DNA of 64,000 nucleotides from Xanthomonas hortorum (GTDB taxonomy: Bacteria; Pseudomonadota; Gammaproteobacteria; Xanthomonadales; Xanthomonadaceae), in contig NZ_CP101417.1 of NCBI RefSeq assembly GCF_024339125.1, positions 3,917,001 to 3,981,000 of the forward strand. Reading direction: 5' to 3'. The position numbers and the translations under genes are program-made. Shown one piece after another: positions 56,311 to 63,231 of this stretch (within the stretch, counting starts at the first letter, position 1; every line of letters begins with the position of its first letter). The notes under the pieces are model-generated. The model ran no database searches. It worked only from the letters and a program-made list of their open reading frames with translations, and had not been told where the DNA came from.

Positions 56311-56901
56311 ATGCCGCATGACACGGCCTGGCACGGTGGTATCTGGCTCAACCGGCCGAAGACAGTGGAGATCGATGGCGACACCTTGGAGGTGGTGACC
56401 GACCAGGCCACCGACTTCTGGCGCCAGACCCATTACGGATTTACCCGCGATAGCGGGCACTTTCTGGGTGTCGCAGCTGCAGCGGGTTTCACCGCGCAGC
56501 TGCGCGTGCGCGCCCAATACGCATCGCTCTACGACCAGGCTGGCATCATGGTGCGCCTGGACGAGCAGCGCTGGGTCAAGGCGGGCATCGAACTCAGCGA
56601 CGGCCGCGCGATGCTCAGCAGCGTGCTGACCAATCCGGTGTCGGACTGGGCCACCGGTCCCTACGAAGCCGATCCGAAGGATTTCTGGATCCGCGCCACC
56701 GTTGCCGAGGGTGTGTTGCGCCTGCAGGTCTCTGCCGATGGACGCAGCTGGCCGTTGATCAGGCTTTGCCCGTTCCCGGTGGCCGACGCCTATCGGGTCG
56801 GGCCGATGTGCTGCACGCCGGAGCGCGCGGGGTTGAAGGTGCGCTTCTCCGACTGGACGCTGGGTCCACCATTGGGCAAGGCGCTGCACGATCTGAGTTG
56901 A
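56311..56901 (+). CDS. DUF1349 domain protein (concanavalin-like fold)
   Basis: 196 residues covering one DUF1349 domain: FWRQTHYGFTRDSGHFLG, YASLYDQAGIMVRLDEQRWVKAGIELSDG, FWIRATVAEGVLRLQVSADG and PMCCTPERAGLKVRFSDW. The fold is a beta-sandwich of the concanavalin type; a yeast relative is a regulator-like protein, but the bacterial role is unknown. GGAGATC precedes the start. It is likely co-transcribed with the M14 gene and is convergent with the EAL gene remnant. Confidence 0.82.
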   Translation: MPHDTAWHGGIWLNRPKTVEIDGDTLEVVTDQATDFWRQTHYGFTRDSGHFLGVAAAAGFTAQLRVRAQYASLYDQAGIMVRLDEQRWVKAGIELSDGRAMLSSVLTNPVSDWATGPYEADPKDFWIRATVAEGVLRLQVSADGRSWPLIRLCPFPVADAYRVGPMCCTPERAGLKVRFSDWTLGPPLGKALHDLS

Positions 56902-56910
56902 ACGCTGCGG

Positions 56911-57059
56911 TCACGGCAGTCGCTGCGCGGCCAGCGCCTGCGCAACGTAAGCGGCCACCAGGTGCGCTTCCATCGGGCGGGAGAGCAGATATCCCTGCGC
57001 TTCGTCGCATCCCCAGCTACGCAACAGCGCGATTTCGTCGGCATGTTCGATGCCTTCGG
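56911..57059 (-). pseudogene. 3' end of an EAL-domain gene, cut off by the IS21-like transposon
   Basis: Minus-strand frame reading EGIEHADEIALLRSWGCDEAQGYLLSRPM and ending AAQRLP-stop: the C-terminus of a c-di-GMP phosphodiesterase, including the QGY..SRP motif. It has no start of its own. The rest of the gene is at 63232-64000. Joining the two at the shared CCGAAGG gives the continuous reading RTVAEGIEHADE. Confidence 0.93.
57053..57059. repeat. Left copy of the 7-bp target site duplication (CCTTCGG)
   Basis: CCTTCGG at 57053-57059 is repeated at 63232-63238, directly outside both ends of the element. Seven bp lies within the 4-8 bp range of IS21-family elements. Confidence 0.9.
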
Positions 57060-57163
57060 TACGAAAAGCCAACCAACTGGACACTCATCGGCGACGGAAC
57101 TGGACACCGCCGCCAAATGAATTGGATGCGAGCGCCAGAAGCGCTGGACAGCGCCGCCAATCT
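57060..57163. repeat. Left terminal region: inverted repeat plus TGGAC transposase-binding repeats
   Basis: Contains the 25-bp imperfect inverted repeat and CTGGAC boxes at 57077-57082, 57100-57105 and 57144-57149, plus a weaker TTGGAT at 57123. The istB stop codon lies immediately inside. Confidence 0.8.
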
Positions 57164-57907
57164 TCACTTCCCGGACTTGGCCACCTTCGTCTTTCGCATG
57201 GATTCACCCTTGAGCGCTAGTTTGTGGCTGCTGTGAATCAGTCGATCCATGATGGCATCAGCCAAAGCAGGGTCATGGATAAACGCATGCCAGTCCTGCA
57301 CTGGCATCTGGCCAGCCACAATCGTGGCGCCAGAGCCGACACGGTCATCGAGTAATTCCAGTAGATCTGCACGTCCGCGGCTGCTCAGCGGCGTCAGGCC
57401 GAAATCATCCAAGATTAGTAGTCCGGTCCTGGCGAGTTGATTGCGAAGCTTGGCCAGTGAGCCGTCCGCATGCCCGACCTCCATGTCTTCCAACAGGCGG
57501 CCTACGCGCCGGTAGCCTACGGTGATCCCTTGGCGTGCGGCTTGTACGGCCAGGGCACATGCCAACCAGGTCTTTCCAGTACCTGTTTGTCCAGTGACCA
57601 AAACGTTTTGGCGGTGCTCAATCCAGCCACAGGTCAGCAAATCCGCGATCACCGATCGATCCAACCCGCGCCCAACACGATAGTCAATAGCCTCCGGTTC
57701 GGCGTAGACCTTGAGCTTGGCATTGCGAATCAGGCGCGTGAAGCGCTTGCTGTCGCGCTGACTCACCTCGGCGTCAACCAGATGGCCAAGGCGCTGATCG
57801 AAGCCGAGTGCTCCGTAGCTGGATTGGGCGAGTTGATGTTCGACGCCAGCCACCATGCCGGTCAATTTGAGCGTTCGTAGCTGATCAATCGTATGTTCCA
57901 AAGACAT
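57164..57907 (-). CDS. istB: IS21-family helper ATPase IstB
   Basis: 247 residues. AAA+ ATPase with Walker A VLVTGQTGTGKTWLAC near residue 102 and Walker B LLILDDFGLTPL, and the family N-terminus LEHTIDQLRTLKLTGM. It helps IstA by selecting target DNA. The frame is intact. It lies 15 bp after istA in the same direction, the standard IS21 order. Confidence 0.95.
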   Translation of the reverse strand: MSLEHTIDQLRTLKLTGMVAGVEHQLAQSSYGALGFDQRLGHLVDAEVSQRDSKRFTRLIRNAKLKVYAEPEAIDYRVGRGLDRSVIADLLTCGWIEHRQNVLVTGQTGTGKTWLACALAVQAARQGITVGYRRVGRLLEDMEVGHADGSLAKLRNQLARTGLLILDDFGLTPLSSRGRADLLELLDDRVGSGATIVAGQMPVQDWHAFIHDPALADAIMDRLIHSSHKLALKGESMRKTKVAKSGK

Positions 57908-57922
57908 AATGTTCTCCCTGAA

Positions 57923-59458
57923 TTATGAGTAGTAGTTAGCACCGCGCACGTTTTCGTGCGCCTGTGGAGCGTCATCGTTGCTTGCACTGTCATCGCAAGA
58001 TGCGCTGCGATCCAGATGGCGCACCAGGATCGACTTCACCGAGCTGACACTGTTTGCTTGGATGCGCACTGCCCGGTCACAGGCCGCCTGCAGCCTTTCG
58101 ATCCCGTGTTCACGCGCAAGGCGTCGCAGCCCTCGACAGGCTTGCAGGGTCAGTGCCGGTCGGCGATGGGTCGCGCTATGTCGTTGCACGAACTTATGCA
58201 GGGCGCCTCCTTGCTGACGCGCCCATGTCATCAGTACGTCCGGCGTGTCTTGTGCGTAAGCGCGATGAGCCGGTGGCTGGTGCTCCGGTGACGTGCTACA
58301 TCCACCCACTTCGCCGCTGCGCGGATGCATGGCCACCCGCTTGTCGCGGTGGAAGACTGCCACGGCCTCCCGGGTGACCTTCAAGTTCACCTTTGCGCCA
58401 ACCAATGTGTGAGGAACCGAGTAAAAGTGGCCCTGCCAAGGGACGTGGTAATCCTGTCCCACAGGGACCTTAAGCTTCCACTCTGCGTACTCGTAGGGCA
58501 TCTGCGGACAGGGACGCAGCGCGGGGCCGTCCAGTTCCTCGAACAGTTGCTGACGGCTTTTTCCGCCGGACCCACGCATCGGACGAAGGTTCATGCGGTC
58601 CACCAGCTCGGCAATGGCGCGATTCAGTTCCTCCAGCGAGAAGAACACCCGATTGCGCAGCCGCGCCAGGATCCAACGCTGGGCCAGTTGCACCCCAATC
58701 TCCACCGGCGCCTTGTCCGTAGGTTTGCGCGGACGTGCCGGCAGCACCATGGTGTCGTAGTGTGCAGCGAACTCGGCGTAGGTCATGTTCAGCAGTGCCC
58801 CGTCCTGCCCGGAAACGGAGGTCACCGCCGCCTTGAGGTTATCCGGCACCAGATAGGTGGGCACGCCCGCAAAGAACTCCAGCGCCTTTGCATTGCAAGC
58901 GATCCAGTCAACCGATTTCTGGCTTGCGACGGCATAGACGAAGGTCTTGCGGCTGGCACCCATGACCGCCACGAAGAGCTCCACCGGGGTTGTTGCGCCG
59001 GTCATCTGATCAGTGATCGAAGGGCGCACTCCGGAGAAGTCCAGAAACAGCTGTTGTCCCGGTACACGCACCTGACGCATGACCAGTCCTCGCTTACGCG
59101 CATAGCGGCGGTAGCGGCGTCGGAACTCGGTCTCTGACATCGCCCCGGCTTCCAAGCCAAGGGCATATTCCTCATGCAATAGCGCGATCGTCATGCCGCG
59201 CCGCTGCAGCTCGGCGTGCACATACGACCAATCCGGTTCAACGAGCAACTTCTTCGCACTACTTTTGCCCGGATTCAATCGGCGCGCCAGCGCGACTTCG
59301 TCCATGCTCTCGATGTCATCCCACGATTGTGAGAGGGCTCGCAGGCGTTTGCGATAGCGGCCGACCGTGGTCGGCGAGCGATTCAACTTTTGACCAACCT
59401 GCCGATCGGTCAGGTCAGTGCGCAGCAGGCACCGGCACAGGTCTTTCAACGGATTCAT
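57923..59458 (-). CDS. istA: IS21-family transposase IstA
   Basis: 511 residues. The N-terminal HTH (TDRQVGQKLNRSPTTVGRYRKRL) and a second DNA-binding region are followed by an RNase H-fold DDE core: first Asp in LFLDFSGVRPS, then Asp in YLVPDNLKAAV and Glu in KAPVEIGVQLAQRW. The C-terminal beta-barrel region has VPVGQDYHVPWQGHFYSVP. No frameshift, so the element may be mobile. Confidence 0.95.
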   Translation of the reverse strand: MNPLKDLCRCLLRTDLTDRQVGQKLNRSPTTVGRYRKRLRALSQSWDDIESMDEVALARRLNPGKSSAKKLLVEPDWSYVHAELQRRGMTIALLHEEYALGLEAGAMSETEFRRRYRRYARKRGLVMRQVRVPGQQLFLDFSGVRPSITDQMTGATTPVELFVAVMGASRKTFVYAVASQKSVDWIACNAKALEFFAGVPTYLVPDNLKAAVTSVSGQDGALLNMTYAEFAAHYDTMVLPARPRKPTDKAPVEIGVQLAQRWILARLRNRVFFSLEELNRAIAELVDRMNLRPMRGSGGKSRQQLFEELDGPALRPCPQMPYEYAEWKLKVPVGQDYHVPWQGHFYSVPHTLVGAKVNLKVTREAVAVFHRDKRVAMHPRSGEVGGCSTSPEHQPPAHRAYAQDTPDVLMTWARQQGGALHKFVQRHSATHRRPALTLQACRGLRRLAREHGIERLQAACDRAVRIQANSVSSVKSILVRHLDRSASCDDSASNDDAPQAHENVRGANYYS

Positions 59459-59613
59459 GGCACTCCTTGCACCGCCTTCGTTCCAGGCACCAGCATCCGG
59501 GCCAGAACAGCGGCAACAGTCCCCCGCGCCAGCGCGTAAGAGCTGGCAAACAGGGATTGACGAAGGGAGGGCGGATGCCGAGAATGCAGCGAATAGGTTC
59601 TAGCTACACCCTC

Positions 59614-59647
59614 AAAGCCCCCAAGCGTTGACGCGCTTGGGGGCTTT
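59614..59647. terminator. Strong hairpin upstream of istA, likely terminator
   Basis: AAAGCCCCCAAGCG-TTGAC-GCGCTTGGGGGCTTTT is a 13-14 bp near-perfect stem ending in a short T-run on the plus strand and in TTT on the minus strand. It lies between the start of istA and the end of the minus-strand gene at 59720, so it may insulate istAB from the passenger part. The rest of 59459-59719 shows no gene. Confidence 0.7.
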
Positions 59648-59719
59648 TGCATTTCCCACGTGTGGAATGGCGGTGGGAGTCGTCAGGTCATGCTGACCCC
59701 CTGTCTTCCATGTTCGCAG

Positions 59720-60007
59720 TCATGGCGTGTTTCCGTTTGGGTGCGATGCCCGGATGGCTTGGTCGCGCAAGCCTGCCAGCCAGTGCGCAATGTCTTTGGC
59801 AAGCGCGTATTTGCCGCGGCGATTAGGGATGGGGAACACCGGCACCGGCAGCGAGTCACGGGACAGAGCCTGCCGGAACGCATCCAGCGAGGTGTAGCCC
59901 AGTGCTTGGCGCAGATCATCCTGGCCGATCACCGGGCCGTAGTGGTGCAACAGATCCTGCTCCAGGACTTTGGCCAACGCGCCGATGTGTTCGTCACGCT
60001 CTGTCAT
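59720..60007 (-). CDS. Small putative DNA-binding protein in the transposon
   Basis: 95 residues, soluble, with an HTH-like central part (GPVIGQDDLRQALGYTSLDAFRQAL) followed by a basic PNRRGKYALAKDIAHWLAGL segment. This resembles small excisionase- or activator-like DNA-binding proteins, but no family is recognised. It is read towards istA and divergent from the 345-residue gene, so it could regulate either. Confidence 0.6.
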   Translation of the reverse strand: MTERDEHIGALAKVLEQDLLHHYGPVIGQDDLRQALGYTSLDAFRQALSRDSLPVPVFPIPNRRGKYALAKDIAHWLAGLRDQAIRASHPNGNTP

Positions 60008-60101
60008 GCCGCTAGCGTAACGATTGCACCGATAGTCGCCCAGAAGGAAACTGAGGGCTTCCGCGTTACTCTAAATTGCACCGCAATGAGTCGATAAGCC
60101 A

Positions 60102-61139
60102 TTGATACAGATCAAGGACTACAAACTTGGCCGGGTAAAAGCGGTAGTTCGCTTAGCCGAATCGAACGCAAACCGTTCCGCTGAGAAGGCCTTGAACGTG
60201 CTGAAGGTTGGCTTATGGTTCGAGGGGCTGCGGGCGCGTATGGGCCGTCCGACGGCCTATCGCCTGGGTCAGGTTTTGCAGCCCGGCACCTACCTCAAGG
60301 GCGAGCACCATCACAATTTGTGGGCCAAGTACGCCCTGGGTAAGCACGTCCCCGGCGCCGAAACTCTCCGCACCACAGAAGCAGCCATGGCAGGCTCCAG
60401 TGAAATCCTCATGGCAGCAGCTTGGGACGCGCTGGACATCTCCCGCCCTGTTGGGGTAAGTGCCGACACGCTGCTAAAGCGGTTGGGACCCGGGATCCAG
60501 ATGGCGATCTTCGATCAGCAGGCGTTGGAGCGCGGACGCTATGTGCGGCGTAAAGCAACGCGCCAAGTGACTCGACGCCTGGAGGGACAAGCGGGCCTGG
60601 ATAGCCTAGCCGCGCTCGTCGTATTGCTTCGAGAAGCGCATGAAGCAGGAAATCAAGGGCGGGCTTTTGAACTCGGGCGTTCGCTGCACGCCAGCCTGTT
60701 CCTGGCCACGATTGAGGGTCCGCTGTGGGAGATCGCAGAGGAGCTGTTCGCCTACTTCATCTGCTTCATTTTTCCGTTGGCAGAAGACAAGGAGCTTGCG
60801 TTTGATCTGCATCCAAGGATCATGCAAAGGCAGGCTTTCTGCTTCTCCCGCGTCGTACTGCAGCTAGAGGACGCTGGATGGGATGGCTATCTCCCGGGCG
60901 GGCATACCCGGCAGCTGCGTCGGTTGCTGACGATTGATTTTGGTTTCGATCTGTTCTTTGGGCTCGGACCACGCTTTCGGCTGACTCAGCCGGTCGAACA
61001 ATCCAGCGAGAACGCCAGGCGATGGGTCGCAGAGCAAGACATTGCATGGGAGTGGGGACTGAGGACGCTTCAAGCCGGCAGGCGCGAGCGCCTGATGCCG
61101 GATGAGGTGAGAGATCGAATTGCCGCTTCGGGCGCCTGA
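60102..61139 (+). CDS. Unrecognised 345-residue passenger protein of the transposon
   Basis: No family recognised. The sequence is soluble, has no signal peptide, and is mostly helical. An early segment RTRPTAYRLGQV-like (MGRPTAYRLGQVLQPGTYLK) is followed by GEHHHNLWAKYALGKHVPG; the middle is Leu/Ala-rich (LDSLAALVVLLREAHEAGN), then an aromatic stretch ELFAYFICFIFPLAEDK, and FGFDLFFGLGPRFRLTQP near the C-terminus. The start is uncertain: TTG 60102 gives full length without a good ribosome site. It lies divergent from the small HTH-like gene and 355 bp before xopAH. Confidence 0.6.
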   Translation: MIQIKDYKLGRVKAVVRLAESNANRSAEKALNVLKVGLWFEGLRARMGRPTAYRLGQVLQPGTYLKGEHHHNLWAKYALGKHVPGAETLRTTEAAMAGSSEILMAAAWDALDISRPVGVSADTLLKRLGPGIQMAIFDQQALERGRYVRRKATRQVTRRLEGQAGLDSLAALVVLLREAHEAGNQGRAFELGRSLHASLFLATIEGPLWEIAEELFAYFICFIFPLAEDKELAFDLHPRIMQRQAFCFSRVVLQLEDAGWDGYLPGGHTRQLRRLLTIDFGFDLFFGLGPRFRLTQPVEQSSENARRWVAEQDIAWEWGLRTLQAGRRERLMPDEVRDRIAASGA

Positions 61140-61494
61140 ACTTCCTTCGCTTTGACATGAACCCTCCTCACGGCCTCAATCGGCCTTCTCGTAAGCGCCC
61201 GTGGAATCGGATGTTGAACCCCTCTGCTCCAAGACTTCGCACCGAAGTGTTCGATTACATCGATATGTAATACAAGCCGATCGAGGGTCGGGGGGGGGAT
61301 TCGTAAAAAAAGCAAAAAGTGATCTAACCTGCTGTCAGAAAAGGATTTTTTCAAGAATCCCTGCCAAGCCTCTATAGAGGCTCGAGAATCCCGCGCGTCA
61401 ATGCTTCGTCGTCCCAGCTATGACTTCGGTGAGCCAGCGCGAATCGGAGAGCTTCTCGCCAAACTTGCTCCGACAGTCACTGTAGGAGATCAAC
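61140..61494. other. Promoter region of xopAH
   Basis: 355 bp with no gene. It holds a nine-G tract near 61290, an A-rich stretch, and the PIP box described separately. GC content falls compared with flanking core genes, as is usual for effector promoters. Confidence 0.6.
61405..61465 (+). promoter_or_regulatory. PIP box and -10-like element of xopAH (HrpX-dependent promoter)
   Basis: TTCGT (61405-61409), exactly 15 bp, then TTCGG (61425-61429): a perfect match to TTCGB-N15-TTCGB. Thirty bp later CAAACT (61460-61465) fits the YANNNT -10-like motif, whose required distance is 30-32 bp. The gene starts 30 bp further on. HrpX control is therefore predicted. Confidence 0.85.
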
Positions 61495-62955
61495 ATGGGT
61501 CTATGCGTTTCAAAGCCGAGCGTGGCGGGCTCACTTGAGGATTATGCAGCCCACGCCGCAGAGCAGACCACGCCCTCTACGCCGTCATCTCCCGAGGCGC
61601 CCATGTCACCTAGCCTGTATGGCTTGGGGTCACTCGGGGCTCGTAGGGCAAGGCGGGCTGGCGCCGGCCATTTGCCGCACAAAGTTCAGCAGCACGGGGA
61701 AAACGTAGCGCTGGCAGCTATCGACATGGCGCTGTCCAGACCGTGGGAGAAAGTGACCGTGGAACTGAAACATCGCCGCCCCCACCAGGCGCTGGCTCCA
61801 GAGGAACGAATCAGTTCTGATGTGCAGCTGCAAGTGCTTTACACCGAGGAACAAGGCGAACATACGCTCCACATTGAAAGCAGTCGCTTCCATGAGCCGA
61901 GACATCAATCCCTCACGGAGTGGTCCCAGACGTTGTTGAGGGAGGCTGCCTTCGCGGCTCTGGCGCCCGGCATGCAGGGGCTGAACCATAGTATCACCTC
62001 GGTATCGCCGCCTATCCGCAGGTCACTGCCAGGACCTGCTACCGAGTGCAGTCTGTCGCCCGCACAGGTCGCGCTGACGGGCGTGGCACGATGGCCAGAT
62101 CCGCGCGTCAACCAAGAGTCAACCCCAGAGAATCAAGAGTATGGCCGCCGATTTTATGCCACTGCGCGGGAAGGTGGCGAACGTATTGCAAGCGGGCAGA
62201 TCCAGACCTTCCGGCAGTTGTGGGATTTCTCAGGCGCAGCACGTCATAGCTGGGCTACACAACAAAATCCGCAGGCAGAGGGCCCCGGTCAAACGAAAGG
62301 AAATGCACAGCCATTTGCGGCGGGCTACCCACGGCAAAAGAACGTCTCCACGCCTCTTACAAAACACTATGCATATCTGCGACCAAGGGTGCGCCAGCTT
62401 CCGCTGATCCGGCAAGCGAACGACCTTGTTGCAAAAAGTGAGCAGGCGCTGCCCAAAACATTCATGGCGCATGATGTTTTCGAAATGGTAGGTGTACTGA
62501 ATGGGGCAATGATACCGCTCACCCAATTAAAGCTGGCTGTGAATCCTGACGACTTCTACCATTCGCTCGCCCAGCAAGGGCGGAAAGGAAACGGTCTGCA
62601 GGTTGAAGGCTCAGCTTTTCCATTTGTCATTGAGCACACACCATTCGGAATGGTGCAGCCGATCATGAATCATGTCGAAACCTTGTTTAGCAACTTAATC
62701 GCACAACGCCACGATCCCGCCAGCCTGATGCCGACGCTGGGTAGTCTCCACTGGTGGATGGCGCATGCCATGCCTGACAGTAGAGGAAGCGCTGCGAAGA
62801 CCGAATTGGCCGTCCGAGCATTGGCGCATGCGCATGGTATCGAATTACCACCTTTCGCGCATGGAATTGCAGCAGATCTGGAGGCATTCGTCACAGACCG
62901 CGAGAGCTTCAGTTCCCGCTACGCGGACTTCTTCGAACTGCCAGAGCAGGCGTGA
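61495..62955 (+). CDS. xopAH: Type III effector XopAH (AvrXccC), AvrB family
   Basis: 486 residues. MGLCVSKP at the N-terminus is an N-myristoylation (Gly2) and palmitoylation (Cys4) signal for plasma-membrane targeting in the plant cell. Residues about 176-482 match AvrB of Pseudomonas syringae (Fido-like fold), e.g. GVARWPDP, STPENQEYGRRFY and HWWMAHAMPDSRGSAAK. The four residues through which AvrB contacts RIN4 and nucleotide align as T286 (AvrB T125), H381 (H217), R430 (R266) and D461 (D297). The 175-residue region between the acylation signal and the AvrB core is extra relative to AvrB. GTAGGAGA lies upstream of the ATG. Recognition or targeting of RIN4-type proteins is inferred from the family. 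Confidence 0.92.
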   Translation: MGLCVSKPSVAGSLEDYAAHAAEQTTPSTPSSPEAPMSPSLYGLGSLGARRARRAGAGHLPHKVQQHGENVALAAIDMALSRPWEKVTVELKHRRPHQALAPEERISSDVQLQVLYTEEQGEHTLHIESSRFHEPRHQSLTEWSQTLLREAAFAALAPGMQGLNHSITSVSPPIRRSLPGPATECSLSPAQVALTGVARWPDPRVNQESTPENQEYGRRFYATAREGGERIASGQIQTFRQLWDFSGAARHSWATQQNPQAEGPGQTKGNAQPFAAGYPRQKNVSTPLTKHYAYLRPRVRQLPLIRQANDLVAKSEQALPKTFMAHDVFEMVGVLNGAMIPLTQLKLAVNPDDFYHSLAQQGRKGNGLQVEGSAFPFVIEHTPFGMVQPIMNHVETLFSNLIAQRHDPASLMPTLGSLHWWMAHAMPDSRGSAAKTELAVRALAHAHGIELPPFAHGIAADLEAFVTDRESFSSRYADFFELPEQA

Positions 62956-63231
62956 TCGGCCCGCGCCTGCTCTAGCTCTGCCGGCGTTTAGGCTCCGTGA
63001 GAATCCCTCGCTAGCAGTACGTGGCCGCGCAGTCCTCCCGCAGGCGGCGCTGGGCGCTCTATAAGCGCTGCCTCTGACCAGCAGCAGGCCAGCCGAGTTG
63101 CATCCTCCTTGCCTGGCTGCGCTGACTTTGCAAGTCACAACCGTCCAGCCTAAATGACGTCGCCGTCCAGTTTGGCTGATAGCTTCGTCCAGTTTATTTA
63201 GTGTCAGCGTCCACTTGCTTGGCTGTATGTA
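62956..63231. repeat. Right terminal region of the transposon with TGGAC repeats
   Basis: 276 bp after xopAH. The outer 90 bp hold four GTCCA boxes (63143, 63165, 63187, 63209) at about 22-bp spacing, in inverse orientation to those at the left end, and the terminal inverted repeat 63207-63231. The part next to xopAH has no gene. Confidence 0.8.

Larger units (their letters stand above)
57060..63231. mobile_element. IS21-family transposon carrying the effector gene xopAH (6172 bp)
   Basis: Ends TACGAAAAGCCAACCAACTG (left) and TACATACAGCCAAGCAAGTG (right, reverse complement) agree at about 18 of 25 bases. Each end contains repeated TGGAC boxes (left 57078, 57101, 57145; right, reversed, 63143, 63165, 63187, 63209), the multiple terminal transposase-binding sites typical of IS21. 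A 7-bp target duplication flanks it. Inside are istB and istA at the left, then a 3.7-kb passenger part with two unknown genes and xopAH. A usual IS21 element is about 2-2.6 kb. No second internal end was found after istA, so the passengers appear to be within one transposable unit. Confidence 0.85.

Noticed and set aside
57060..59700. A self-contained IS21 element ending just after istA
   Set aside because: No TGGAC array or inverted terminal repeat was found between 59460 and 59720; the matching end is at 63231.
61495..62955. Assignment to the XopE/HopX effectors because of the MGLC.SKP N-terminus
   Set aside because: The acylation signal is shared by several families. The body matches AvrB and has no HopX-type catalytic Cys.
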